Below, one piece after another: positions 7,663 through 16,079 of a stretch of 64,000 nucleotides of DNA. Below the pieces are notes generated by a model. That model saw only the letters and a list, made by a program, of their open reading frames with translations, ran no database searches and was not told the origin of the DNA. The translations under genes and the position numbers were made by a program. How positions within the stretch are numbered: the stretch's first letter is position 1; every line of letters begins with the position of its first letter. Source of the DNA: JAFGUF01 sp040883315. GTDB taxonomy: Bacteria; Bacillota; Clostridia; Christensenellales; UMGS416. The DNA lies in NCBI GenBank assembly GCA_040883315.1, contig JBFLKU010000007.1, forward strand, positions 60,031 through 124,030, given 5' to 3'.

Positions 7663-8334
7663 ATGAACGAATTTAGAATATTGGAAATAAAGCAGAGTGT
7701 ATTTGAAAGCAACGACAACGAGGCGGACAAGCTGAGAGATGAGCTGAAACAAAAGAAAGTATTTTTGCTTAATTTAATGTCATCTCCGGGAGCTGGCAAA
7801 ACTACCACTTTGTGCGGGACTATAGACAGGCTGAAGGACGAATACTCAATCGGCGTGATGGAGGCGGATATCGACTCGGATGTAGACGCCAAAACCATTA
7901 TGGAGACAGGGGCAAAGGTTATTCAGCTGCACACAGGCGGCATGTGCCATCTGGATGCAGGCATGACACGCCAAGGGCTAGACGGGCTGGGGCTGGACGG
8001 CATAGACATTGCTATTTTGGAGAACGTGGGCAATCTAGTATGCCCGGCGGAGTTTGATACGGGTGCTGCGAAAAACGCCATGATACTCTCCGTGCCAGAG
8101 GGAGATGACAAGCCATTAAAATACCCATTGATGTTTACGATATGCGATGTGGTGCTGGTGAACAAAACAGACGTGCTTCCGTATTTTGAATTTGACATGG
8201 ATGCAGTACGTGAAAGAGTGCACAAGCTGAACCCTGATGCGAAAATCATTCCTATCTGCGCAAAAACAGGCGAGGGACTGGATGAATGGACTGCATGGAT
8301 AAAAGATGAAGCTGAAAAATGGAACAAAGGATAG
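7663..8334 (+). CDS. hypB: HypB-type nickel-insertion GTPase
   Basis: 223 residues, a SIMIBI-class GTPase. The P-loop SSPGAGKTT is at 40-48, the metal-site residues Cys95-His96 (GGMCHLDAG) and Cys127 (ENVGNLVCP) form the interdomain nickel/zinc site, and NKTD at 167-170 gives guanine specificity. It lacks the N-terminal His-rich store and the CxxCGC motif of some HypBs, so it is the minimal form. In known systems HypB works with HypA to load Ni(II) into [NiFe]-hydrogenase, after GTP-driven dimerisation. No hydrogenase large or small subunit, HypC-F or maturation protease lies in the window, so its client is open. It sits 8 bp behind the DUF5692 gene. Confidence 0.95.
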   Translation: MNEFRILEIKQSVFESNDNEADKLRDELKQKKVFLLNLMSSPGAGKTTTLCGTIDRLKDEYSIGVMEADIDSDVDAKTIMETGAKVIQLHTGGMCHLDAGMTRQGLDGLGLDGIDIAILENVGNLVCPAEFDTGAAKNAMILSVPEGDDKPLKYPLMFTICDVVLVNKTDVLPYFEFDMDAVRERVHKLNPDAKIIPICAKTGEGLDEWTAWIKDEAEKWNKG

Positions 8335-8375
8335 AGCAAAACGGAATTTGAAACACTGAATTCAAGGAGAGAAAA

Positions 8376-11081
8376 ATGGCTGAAATGACAAGTGGAAAAA
8401 CAAACAAACAAGTTAAACCAAAAGTGCTGGCACTGGCAAACCACATAGGGCGAAAAAAGCCCGGCGCAAAAGACGAATATGACTATGAAGCACCGGAATA
8501 TCTGATACTGGAGCCTGTGGTGACAGATGAGATGGCAGAGGTGTGCATGACGATGGCAATACGTGAAAAGGTGACAGCTGAGACGGTGAGCCAGCGTATT
8601 GACAAGAGCGAGGATGAATGCCATAAACTTCTTCTGGAGCTGGCTGATGCAGGGGTATGCTTTGTGAATACAATAGATGGCAAAGACACTTTCTGGTATG
8701 ATACATGGGTTCCGGGAATAATGGAGATGATGACAAACCACCCGACAAACCCTCAGAAATATCCCCAGATAGCAGAGGCATTCGAGGCATATGGCAGAGT
8801 GCGGGGAGCAAAGACAGCAGGAATGACCCCTGTGGGAATAGGACTGATGCGTGTTATACCGATAGAGCAGGCCATAGACGGCGAAAGCCGCAGAGCATCC
8901 TACGAGGAGATATCCAAGCACATTGAAGAGCATGATATATTTTCCGTATCCAATTGCTCATGCCGCACAGCCAGAGAGATTATGGGGGAGGGCTGCGGAC
9001 ACCTGAAAGAGGACATGTGCATACAGATGGGGCATGCAGCGGAATACTACATCCGCACAAACAGAGGCAGACAGGTGGAAAAAGAAGAGGTATATGAAAT
9101 ACTTCGCCGTGCAGAGGAAAACGGGCTGATGCACGAGATACCAAACCTAGACGGGGACGGAAAAACCCACGCAATATGCAACTGCTGCGGCTGCGGATGC
9201 TTCTCTATGCGTACAGCAGAGATGTACTTAAATGCGGATATGGTTCGCTCCAATTATATATCGACAGTAGACAGGGACAAATGCGTAGCCTGCGGGCAGT
9301 GCGTGGAAAACTGCCCTGTGAATGCACTGCAGCTGGGGCAAAAGGTATGCTCAACAGAGGACAAAATAATCCGTGAAGAAACACCGAGAGACACAGAATG
9401 GACAGCAGAGCACTGGAACCCTGAATACAGAACAAACCGCAAAAACGTGGTGGAGAGCGGAACAGCACCCTGCAAAACAGAGTGCCCTGCACACATTGCC
9501 ATACAGGGATATATCAAGCTGGCGGCACAGGGCAAATACACAGATGCACTAGAGCTGATAAAAAAGGAAAATCCATTCCCGGCAGTCTGCGGAAGAATAT
9601 GCAACAGACGATGCGAATCTGCATGTACCAGATGCGAAATAGACGAAGCCATAGCAATAGACGACATAAAAAGATTTATCGCGGAGCAGGACATGAACAG
9701 CGATCTGAGATATGTGCCTGAAAAACGCCATGACTACGGCAGGCAAATAGCTGTGGTGGGTGCAGGCCCTGCAGGGCTTTCCTGCACATACTATCTGGCA
9801 ATTGACGGATATAAAGTGACGGTATTTGAAAAGCAGAATAAGCTGGGCGGAATGCTGACATTTGGAATACCTGCATTCCGACTGGAAAAAGACGTGGTGA
9901 ATGCAGAAATAGATGTGCTTCGTGAGCTGGGCGTAGAGTTTAAAACGGGCATTGAAGTGGGCAAAGATGTGACCATAAAGGAGCTGAGAAAGCAAGGATA
10001 CGAAGCGTTCTATATTGCCATCGGTGCACAGGGCGGACGCAGCCTAGGCATAGAGGGCGAGGACGCAGAAGGCGTGCTTTCGGGAATAGATTTCGTTCGC
10101 AGAGTAAATCTGGGCGAGGACATAAAGCTATCCGGCAAAGCCATAGTGATAGGCGGCGGCAACGTGGCAGTGGACGTAGCAAGGACAGCGGCAAGGCTGG
10201 ATGCATCGGATGTATCCATGTATTGCCTGGAGAGTGCAGAGGAGATGCCTGCATCGCCGGATGAAGTGGAGGAAGCAAACCACGAAGGCATAGCCGTGAA
10301 CAACGGCTGGGGGCCTTGTGAAATAGTAGCTGAAAAGGGAAAAGTAACGGGCGTGAAATTCCGCAGATGCGTATCTGTATTTGATGAAAACCACAGGTTT
10401 GCACCGGTGTATGACGACAAGGATACAATAATCGTGGAGGCTGACTATGTGCTGCTTTCCATTGGGCAGTCTATACAATGGGGCGAGCTATTAGCCGACA
10501 CAAAAGTGGAGATAAACAGAAACGGCACAGTGAAGGCAGACGACTTCACCTATCAAAGCGCAGAACCGGATATTTTCGTAGGCGGCGACGCATACACAGG
10601 GCCTAGATTTGCAATAGATGCCATAGCTGCAGGAAAGCAGGGGGCTATATCCATCCATAGATATGTACAGCCGGGGCAAAGCCTGGTGCTGGGCAGAGAC
10701 AGGCGAGAATACAAGGCACTGGACAAGGATGCACTGGAGCTGGAGAGCTACGACAAAATGCCTCGCCAGCAGGCACCCCACAAAAAGGCGGATACAAAAT
10801 TCGGCGACGACAGAGGAACATTCACCGAGGAGCAGCTGAAAAAGGAAACAGAACGCTGCCTTGGCTGCGGTGCAGTAGTGGTGGACGAATTCCTGTGCGT
10901 GGGCTGCGGACAGTGCACCACAAAATGCAAATTTGACGCTATATCATTGGAGAGAAGATACGACGGCGAGGGCGTTTCGCTATTTGACATGAAGAAGGCT
11001 ATTATTCCCCATGTTATAAAGCGCAAGGCGAAAATAGCGGTGAAGAACGTGAAAAAATCCTTTAAAAAGAAGGCGAAATAA
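8376..11081 (+). CDS. 901-residue Fe-S flavoprotein (GltD-like NAD(P)H oxidoreductase with extra Cys-rich domains)
   Basis: Domains in order: residues 1-200, a helical, possibly winged-helix region; about 190-290, a Cys-rich stretch (SNCSCRTAREIMGEGCGHL and CNCCGCGCFSM) that may hold another cluster; about 300-320, a [4Fe-4S] ferredoxin motif CVACGQCVENCP; about 365-430, the GltD-type N-terminal double-cluster domain (CKTECPAH, CGRICNRRCESACTRC); about 455-770, a pyridine-nucleotide/FAD oxidoreductase with VVGAGPAGLS and a second dinucleotide fold at GGGNVAVDVA; 825-860, two more Cys groups (CLGCG, CVGCGQCTTKC). It probably moves electrons between NAD(P)H, FAD and several clusters in the cytosol. 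It is fused or encoded as one chain between hypB and hypA, which is unusual. Its substrate is unknown. Confidence 0.85.
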   Translation: MAEMTSGKTNKQVKPKVLALANHIGRKKPGAKDEYDYEAPEYLILEPVVTDEMAEVCMTMAIREKVTAETVSQRIDKSEDECHKLLLELADAGVCFVNTIDGKDTFWYDTWVPGIMEMMTNHPTNPQKYPQIAEAFEAYGRVRGAKTAGMTPVGIGLMRVIPIEQAIDGESRRASYEEISKHIEEHDIFSVSNCSCRTAREIMGEGCGHLKEDMCIQMGHAAEYYIRTNRGRQVEKEEVYEILRRAEENGLMHEIPNLDGDGKTHAICNCCGCGCFSMRTAEMYLNADMVRSNYISTVDRDKCVACGQCVENCPVNALQLGQKVCSTEDKIIREETPRDTEWTAEHWNPEYRTNRKNVVESGTAPCKTECPAHIAIQGYIKLAAQGKYTDALELIKKENPFPAVCGRICNRRCESACTRCEIDEAIAIDDIKRFIAEQDMNSDLRYVPEKRHDYGRQIAVVGAGPAGLSCTYYLAIDGYKVTVFEKQNKLGGMLTFGIPAFRLEKDVVNAEIDVLRELGVEFKTGIEVGKDVTIKELRKQGYEAFYIAIGAQGGRSLGIEGEDAEGVLSGIDFVRRVNLGEDIKLSGKAIVIGGGNVAVDVARTAARLDASDVSMYCLESAEEMPASPDEVEEANHEGIAVNNGWGPCEIVAEKGKVTGVKFRRCVSVFDENHRFAPVYDDKDTIIVEADYVLLSIGQSIQWGELLADTKVEINRNGTVKADDFTYQSAEPDIFVGGDAYTGPRFAIDAIAAGKQGAISIHRYVQPGQSLVLGRDRREYKALDKDALELESYDKMPRQQAPHKKADTKFGDDRGTFTEEQLKKETERCLGCGAVVVDEFLCVGCGQCTTKCKFDAISLERRYDGEGVSLFDMKKAIIPHVIKRKAKIAVKNVKKSFKKKAK

Positions 11082-11423
11082 ATGCACGAGCTAGGAATAG
11101 TCAGCGAGATTGTCCGCATAGTGGAAAAGACAGCCAAGGAGCAAAACCTGACAAAGGTGGATACACTGGTTCTTCAGATAGGCGAGCTATCATCGGTAGT
11201 TCCCTATTATGTGGAGCAGTGCTATCCTGCCGCCTCCTATGGCACTATGCTGGAGGATACGAAGCTGCGGATTGAGATACTGCCGGGCAATGTGCGATGC
11301 AAAGAATGCGGCAGCGTATACAACCTGATAGAGAACAAGAAGGTCTGCCCCAAATGCCAGCAGACGTCATTCGAGGTGCTGGGTGGGCGAGAATTCATGA
11401 TAAAAGAGATAATTGCCTGCTAG
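11082..11423 (+). CDS. hypA: HypA nickel chaperone
   Basis: 113 residues. The chain starts with Met-His-Glu, the N-terminal nickel site in which the amino group and His2 bind Ni(II). The zinc-structural motif CKEC (about 75-78) pairs with CPKC (about 92-95). The ATG follows the previous stop directly (TAAATG), so the two are translationally coupled. HypA normally docks on the hydrogenase large subunit and receives nickel from HypB, which is two genes upstream. Having hypA and hypB in one GntR-regulated operon without hydrogenase genes suggests a different nickel enzyme, or a hydrogenase encoded elsewhere. Confidence 0.95.
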   Translation: MHELGIVSEIVRIVEKTAKEQNLTKVDTLVLQIGELSSVVPYYVEQCYPAASYGTMLEDTKLRIEILPGNVRCKECGSVYNLIENKKVCPKCQQTSFEVLGGREFMIKEIIAC

Positions 11424-11433
11424 GAGAGAAGAG

Positions 11434-12018
11434 ATGAACAAAGCTGAAATACAGGCGTATTTTGATAGGCATGCAAAAAGCTGGGACGAAAATATGATTC
11501 GCTCGCAAAAGAAGATAGAGATCATTCTGGATGCAGCAGGCGTAGATGCAGAGTGTACTGTGCTGGATGTGGCGTGCGGCACGGGCGTGCTATTTGAGGA
11601 TTATCTTCTGCGAGGGGTCAAAAAGCTGGTGGGGGTGGATATATCCACAGAGATGACCAGCATTGCCCGCCGCAAATATCCACAGTCCCATGTGTCGGTG
11701 ATATGTGCGGACATAGAGGAGGCGGATATGGGCATGCAGTTTGACTGCTGCGTGGTGTACAATGCCATTCCGCATTTTCCGGATCCGCAGAGCCTGATAC
11801 AAAAACTAGCCAGCATGACAAGACCCAAAGGAAGGCTATGCATAGCCCACGGAATGAGCAGAGAAGCAATAATGAAGCACCATTCAAAGGGTGCGAAGCA
11901 TGTGTCGAGGCCGCTGCCGGAGGCAGGCGAGATGAGCAAAATGATGGAGCAGTTTTTCGCGGTGGACACCATGATAAGCGACCACGAAAAATACATCGTG
12001 GCTGGAAGCCGGATATAG
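11434..12018 (+). CDS. Class I SAM-dependent methyltransferase
   Basis: 194 residues from the ATG at 11434, chosen because TAGGAGAG sits 4-12 bases upstream; an earlier start at 11413 would overlap hypA and lacks a site. Motif I VLDVACGTGVLF (about 41-52) binds S-adenosylmethionine, LVGVDIS is motif II, and ADIEEADMG then VVYNAIPHFPDP mark the adenine-binding and post-I regions. The N-terminal FDRHAKSWDE is typical of the UbiE/COQ5-like Methyltransf_11 group. It is the last gene of the DUF5692-hypB operon. Its acceptor is unknown: a quinone-like cofactor, a small thiol or an organic acid are all possible. Confidence 0.85.
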   Translation: MNKAEIQAYFDRHAKSWDENMIRSQKKIEIILDAAGVDAECTVLDVACGTGVLFEDYLLRGVKKLVGVDISTEMTSIARRKYPQSHVSVICADIEEADMGMQFDCCVVYNAIPHFPDPQSLIQKLASMTRPKGRLCIAHGMSREAIMKHHSKGAKHVSRPLPEAGEMSKMMEQFFAVDTMISDHEKYIVAGSRI

Positions 12019-12066
12019 CAGAAAAATAAATTAATCAATAAGAATTCTTTCCATATAAATGTATTT

Positions 12067-12090
12067 CTCCCCTTATAGGGGAGTTTTTTT
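12067..12090 (+). terminator. Intrinsic terminator of the DUF5692-hypB-hypA operon
   Basis: A CTCCCC / GGGGAG stem with a TTATA loop is followed by seven T. Confidence 0.85.
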
Positions 12091-12118
12091 ATTGGTAAAG
12101 CGGTTGATGAAAGCGGGA

Positions 12119-12175
12119 ATGGGGCGCTGCCCCAAACCCCGTTCAAGGGATTTCATCCCTTGAAAATCCCTAATA
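12119..12175 (-). repeat. Interspersed double-hairpin repeat
   Basis: This copy is the reverse complement of the one at 2075-2128: GGGGC/GCCCC hairpin, CAAACCCC, then TCAAGGGA/TCCCTTGA hairpin and AAAATCCCTAAT. It lies at the downstream edge of the AT-rich TrlF block. Confidence 0.8.
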
Positions 12176-12183
12176 CTGATTAT

Positions 12184-12474
12184 TTATTCATCCTCTATTT
12201 CAACCTCTATGTCAACGTTGTTGCATATATCTATCATTTCTTCAAGTATATATAATACTTCTTTGTTTTCATATTTCTTTAGTTCAGTGCATAGTTTTAT
12301 CTCGTGCTTTTCGTTTTCTATAAACATATTGAATATGATATTTCTAAAAAATTCTTTGGTGTTCTCGACGTGCTTTGTAGCATTATTTATTATTATGTTG
12401 GTATCAATGTCTGCAGAGTATATTTTATGCAGGTCTTCATCAACTATTTTTAGAAATAATATTACTTCTTTCAT
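12184..12474 (-). CDS. Small acidic protein paired with TrlF
   Basis: 96 residues, helical and rich in Glu, Asp and Lys, with no membrane segment and no recognised domain. It starts 2 bases after the TrlF stop. The ribosome binding site (GAGGTG) is formed by the last codons of TrlF, so translation is coupled and the two proteins are probably made in a fixed ratio. It could be an antitoxin-like or regulatory subunit of the PHP/ATPase, inferred from position only. Base composition is as AT-rich as TrlF and unlike the preceding operon, so the pair likely arrived together. Confidence 0.65.
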   Translation of the reverse strand: MKEVILFLKIVDEDLHKIYSADIDTNIIINNATKHVENTKEFFRNIIFNMFIENEKHEIKLCTELKKYENKEVLYILEEMIDICNNVDIEVEIEDE

Positions 12475-12476
12475 AA

Positions 12477-14861
12477 CTACACCTCATTTATTGTTTTTAT
12501 AAACGGAATATTGAATTTTTCACCACGTTTTTTGAGAGCAACTGTGCCGCCTTCTACAATATTGCAAACATTCTCTATAAATTTTACATCCTCGATACCA
12601 GAATTATTATATATACATTTTCCGTCTTCTTTCTTGGCAACAATTATATTTTCAGAGTCAGCCATTATAGAGATATTTGCGTTATGTGTAACGCAAATGA
12701 TTTGCGGTAGGGTATTATTTATTTTCATACATCTTATTTTATTAACTACCTCTTTGGTAATTCCTTTGTTGTCTAGACTATCTTCGGGTTGGTCAATAAT
12801 CACTATTACTGGGGTATCGTTTTTCACATCAGACTCTACTTGATTAAATATGACCCGCATAATAAGATTTGCTCTTTCTCCAGCAGATTTGTGCTTTAAT
12901 GAATCATTTCCTTCTAGTAAGTCGTATTCAAACTTTGTGAAATTCGCATAATAAGTATTAAGAAAGTTTTCTAAATTTTCAACAAAGCTTTTATTACCCG
13001 AGAAAGGCGACTCGCTATTTATTGATTGAATAATTCCGATGAAAAAAGGTTTATTTCTATAATCATTTTTTAGTATCTTTTTTTTGTATGATTGGTATTC
13101 AATTTTCTGATTATACATACATCTCATTTTAAATGAAGTATCACCAATATTATTTTCTTTTTTTTGCTCCGATATTTGATTAAAATTTTCTTCTGAGTAT
13201 GTGATTTCAAATTTTGCACATAATGTTTTTAGTTTTTTCAAAGATACGGCATATTCATATAAGTATTCCCGTATATTTTTGAGTATATCCGTATTTGAAG
13301 ATAAAGAAAGATTCCTTTTTTCTATGTCTCTACTTATTTCCTTGATTTTATTTTCAATTTTATTAAGATAATGATTAACTTTTGTTGTTATTTCAGATGC
13401 ATTATTGTTTTTGCTTTTAATCAATTCACTGGTTAAAGTGATATTTTCTCTTTCTTGGTCAGAATATAAAGGATTCCCGAAGAACAAACTCTTTTGTTCT
13501 AAACTCAAATTTGAATATAACGTAATTAAATAGTCTTTACTTTTGTAAATGTCAGATAATGTTTCGTTTTCTATCGTGTAGTCCTTGGTATCTTTTTTAG
13601 AAAGTTCTTCGTAATTAAATTCATCTGTAATGCTCTTATGAAATAATAAACTATATTCATTAAATGAATCAATAAGTGATTTTTCATCTTTTGGAGAAAT
13701 TATGTCCAGTTTAGGGAAAGTAATCCCTAATTTTCTTTCTAAATCATTTTTACATTTTTCATCAATAGATGCACTGAAGTATATTTCTTTTTCTTGATCG
13801 AATCGAATTATCTTAATTTTTTCAATAGTTTCCTCAATTGACTTTCTAGGTGTGCCGTCAGATAATTTTAGACTAAAACTGATATAATGCTGCTTCAGCG
13901 TATTGTACTTTTCAATATCTACGCCATCAATGCCATTTTGAATTAAGTTCAATAAAAACGACTTTCCAGTTCCGAATCCACCTATTATTGTATTTTGATA
14001 CGGACTAAGTTTTATTGCTTTGCCATCTATTGAAAGCTCTTGAATATATTCAGATGCATGAGATAATTTTCTGCACGTAACATCTTTGATATAAACTCTA
14101 GTTTGTACATCTTGAAATGCAGTTTTCACACTACTGAAAGGGTGATTTATATTGCCTAAAATAAACATTTGAGTTTGTATGATTTGAGAATCTTTGTTTT
14201 TGCCATTAGGGTAAATTTTCAGATTATGATTGTCTGAGAATACCACTAGAGGGACATCGGAATATTCATTTCTTTCAAAAGCTTTAATAGAATCAATCAG
14301 ATTATTTCTATTATTACTATCCTCTAGAGCATTAAAAACAGTATATACAAAACTATCTATACTATCACTTGTAGGCAATCCTTTATGCTTATTATTAAAA
14401 TGGGGAATAGTAATGATGTTTTCAATTTCGCAATTAAAACACGTTCTAAAGATTTCTGATAGTTCAAGAGTTTTGTTGTTTCCACCTAGCTCACTTACGC
14501 TTTTCTTTCCATATAAATCGCATATTAATTTTTCGACTATATCAATATTTTGTGTATCGAAATATATAAGCAAATGAAATACATCTTTGTGAACAGCGGT
14601 ATCATACACATCGATTTCTGCCCCAATTAAATAATTGATTTGACCTTCATATTTTGGTATTGTTCTTTCAATATCCTTATATAAGTCTACGTTGAGAATG
14701 TTGTGGTCAGTAATAGAAAAAAGGTTTACGTTATTATTGATAAGTGTTTTAATGAGCTCGTCTGCGGTATATTCAGTACCATCATAATCATTTTTTTTAG
14801 TCTGATTACTAATAATACTATGAATGTGCAAATCTGTTTTGAGCCAATCTGAATATGACAT
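12477..14861 (-). CDS. trlF: TrlF-family protein: PHP phosphoesterase fused to an SMC/AAA-type ATPase
   Basis: 794 residues. The N-terminal PHP domain (about 1-270) keeps the metal ligands: DLHIHS (9-14), FSITDHN, GAEIDVYD, IPHFNNKH and FSDNHN. An ATPase of the ABC/SMC type follows: Walker A GGFGTGKSFLL near 290, a long coiled-coil middle (about 440-580), a signature-like KSAGERANLIMR, Walker B VIIDQPEDSLDN near 687 and the H-loop VTHNANIS near 722. The PHP part would be a metal-dependent nuclease or phosphoesterase gated by ATP hydrolysis. PHP-ATPase proteins of this sort (TrlF, cousins of RloC/PrrC-like guards) are usually found in defence neighbourhoods. The gene is AT-rich and flanked by repeats at 12119 and 15000. 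Confidence 0.85.
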   Translation of the reverse strand: MSYSDWLKTDLHIHSIISNQTKKNDYDGTEYTADELIKTLINNNVNLFSITDHNILNVDLYKDIERTIPKYEGQINYLIGAEIDVYDTAVHKDVFHLLIYFDTQNIDIVEKLICDLYGKKSVSELGGNNKTLELSEIFRTCFNCEIENIITIPHFNNKHKGLPTSDSIDSFVYTVFNALEDSNNRNNLIDSIKAFERNEYSDVPLVVFSDNHNLKIYPNGKNKDSQIIQTQMFILGNINHPFSSVKTAFQDVQTRVYIKDVTCRKLSHASEYIQELSIDGKAIKLSPYQNTIIGGFGTGKSFLLNLIQNGIDGVDIEKYNTLKQHYISFSLKLSDGTPRKSIEETIEKIKIIRFDQEKEIYFSASIDEKCKNDLERKLGITFPKLDIISPKDEKSLIDSFNEYSLLFHKSITDEFNYEELSKKDTKDYTIENETLSDIYKSKDYLITLYSNLSLEQKSLFFGNPLYSDQERENITLTSELIKSKNNNASEITTKVNHYLNKIENKIKEISRDIEKRNLSLSSNTDILKNIREYLYEYAVSLKKLKTLCAKFEITYSEENFNQISEQKKENNIGDTSFKMRCMYNQKIEYQSYKKKILKNDYRNKPFFIGIIQSINSESPFSGNKSFVENLENFLNTYYANFTKFEYDLLEGNDSLKHKSAGERANLIMRVIFNQVESDVKNDTPVIVIIDQPEDSLDNKGITKEVVNKIRCMKINNTLPQIICVTHNANISIMADSENIIVAKKEDGKCIYNNSGIEDVKFIENVCNIVEGGTVALKKRGEKFNIPFIKTINEV

Positions 14862-14999
14862 AAGTTAACCTCAATAAATTGGTTAGATGTTGTCGTTAGT
14901 AAAATTAAACATTATTTATAAAAATTATAACATTACAGCTAATCTAAATCAATTATTTTACAGTAAATATCATATTTCGACAAAGGATAATATAATTAA

Positions 15000-15053
15000 T
15001 GGGATATATAAGGGACGTGTCCCTTATACAGGGTATGGGACAGAGTCCCATAA
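15000..15053 (+). repeat. Interspersed double-hairpin repeat, variant form
   Basis: GGGATATATAAGGGA, then TGTCCCTTATACAGGGTAT and GGGACAGAGTCCC: the two hairpins are AAGGGA/TCCCTT and GGGAC/GTCCC. It is closest to the inverted copy at 41125-41190. With the copy at 12119 it brackets the TrlF pair. Confidence 0.75.
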
Positions 15054-15059
15054 TAACAA

Positions 15060-15084
15060 CAAAAAAACCGCCTAAGCGGTCTTT
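15060..15084 (-). terminator. Terminator of the GNAT gene
   Basis: The ACCGC/GCGGT stem with a CTAA loop is followed, on the minus strand, by a seven-T run, and touches the stop codon of the acetyltransferase. Confidence 0.75.
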
Positions 15085-15626
15085 TAATACAAATCCATAG
15101 CCTCCTGCTTGCTCATAATCAGCAGATATTCCTGCTCATTTTTGTGGGTGATGTCGGCTGTTTTCAGATAGGTGAAGCCGGCCTTTTTGTAGGCGGCGAT
15201 GGCGGCGGTGTTTTCCACCTCCGGGCCTATGGTGCAGTGGGTGATATCAGGGTATAGACTGAAAATCATTTCCTTTAGGAATTTCTGCAAAATCTTCTTG
15301 CCCAGCCCCTTGTGCAGAAAATCCGGCTCGCCGATAAACAAATCTATACCGGCTGTCTCCAGCCCGGTGTCTAGGCATGCCCAGTAGTCCGGGTAGTCGG
15401 CTGTCTTGTAGCTTTGGATATATCCTATTTTGCTGTCGTCGCACATGATGACGAAGCTGTCTATTGTCTTTTTATCTTGTGCACTCGGCAGATATTTGTC
15501 TATTACTTTTTGCTCTGTCCACTCTGTTTTGCGGGCGTACCACTGGTGCACAAAGTCGGTGGTCAGCCACCTGTACATATCCGGCATGTCGTCTGCGTGA
15601 AGCGGCCTGAATGAAATTTCGTACAT
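15084..15626 (-). CDS. GNAT acetyltransferase, AAC(6')-like
   Basis: 180 residues. The order of elements matches the Acetyltransf_8 / AAC(6') group: an N-terminal SFRPLHADDMPDMYRWL, the central GIDLFIGEPDFLHKGLGKKILQ, where Gly-Leu-Gly-Lys-Lys forms the acetyl-CoA pyrophosphate loop (about 105-115), and the terminal NTAAIAAYKKAGF helix (about 142-154), in which Asn and the aromatic hold CoA. In this group the acceptor can be an aminoglycoside 6'-amine or a hydroxamate/siderophore amine. Substrate choice cannot be read from sequence, so resistance should not be assumed. It is monocistronic with its own terminator. Confidence 0.85.
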   Translation of the reverse strand: MYEISFRPLHADDMPDMYRWLTTDFVHQWYARKTEWTEQKVIDKYLPSAQDKKTIDSFVIMCDDSKIGYIQSYKTADYPDYWACLDTGLETAGIDLFIGEPDFLHKGLGKKILQKFLKEMIFSLYPDITHCTIGPEVENTAAIAAYKKAGFTYLKTADITHKNEQEYLLIMSKQEAMDLY

Positions 15627-15649
15627 TATACTATCCTTTTATTTATTTA

Positions 15650-15973
15650 TTAGTAGAACGTTGGCATGGTGGCACACATGGTGAGTGCATTGCCCAGAAT
15701 GATGATGGTGACTATAAAGAACACCACAAAAAATATGGCAGTGGCTACCTTGCCTACTGATTCTTCTGACTTGCTCGGAGGGTGCGGAGTGTAGGAAGGA
15801 TTGCCTGTGTTTGGGGTGCTCAGACGGCTTTGTATGGTGTCTAGCTTGTCGTCCATATCGTCAATTTTTTCGTATACGTCCTCGGCATCTATCATGTCCT
15901 TCATGCTCATGCCGCAGTATGGGCACATATTGAAATCAGCCTCTATTGGTGCTCCGCAGTTGGTGCATTTCAT
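15650..15973 (-). CDS. Zinc-ribbon membrane protein
   Basis: 107 residues. CTNC (3-6) and CPYC (17-20) form a zinc ribbon of the zinc_ribbon_2 type at the N-terminus. A short acidic coiled coil (about 30-52) and a Pro/Ser linker follow, then one membrane helix (about 72-95, VATAIFFVVFFIVTIIIL). The ribbon would face the cytosol. Such small proteins often scaffold other membrane proteins, but no function is known. TAGGAGATAGAAT precedes the ATG. Confidence 0.75.
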   Translation of the reverse strand: MKCTNCGAPIEADFNMCPYCGMSMKDMIDAEDVYEKIDDMDDKLDTIQSRLSTPNTGNPSYTPHPPSKSEESVGKVATAIFFVVFFIVTIIILGNALTMCATMPTFY

Positions 15974-16079
15974 ATTCTATCTCCTAGTTCCCTTTGGTGT
16001 TATATTGGCATTACTAGAACATTATATAATATTTCCAGCGATTTATAAATAGCATTTTGCACAAAGTTTTGAACTTATG

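Noticed and set aside
7923..8933. 336-residue minus-strand frame over hypB and the flavoprotein gene
   Set aside because: Shadow of real genes: Cys/His-rich, low-complexity composition, no ribosome site, and it covers two strong plus-strand genes.
14887..15075. 62-residue frame between TrlF and the GNAT gene
   Set aside because: It runs through the double-hairpin repeat and lacks a ribosome site.
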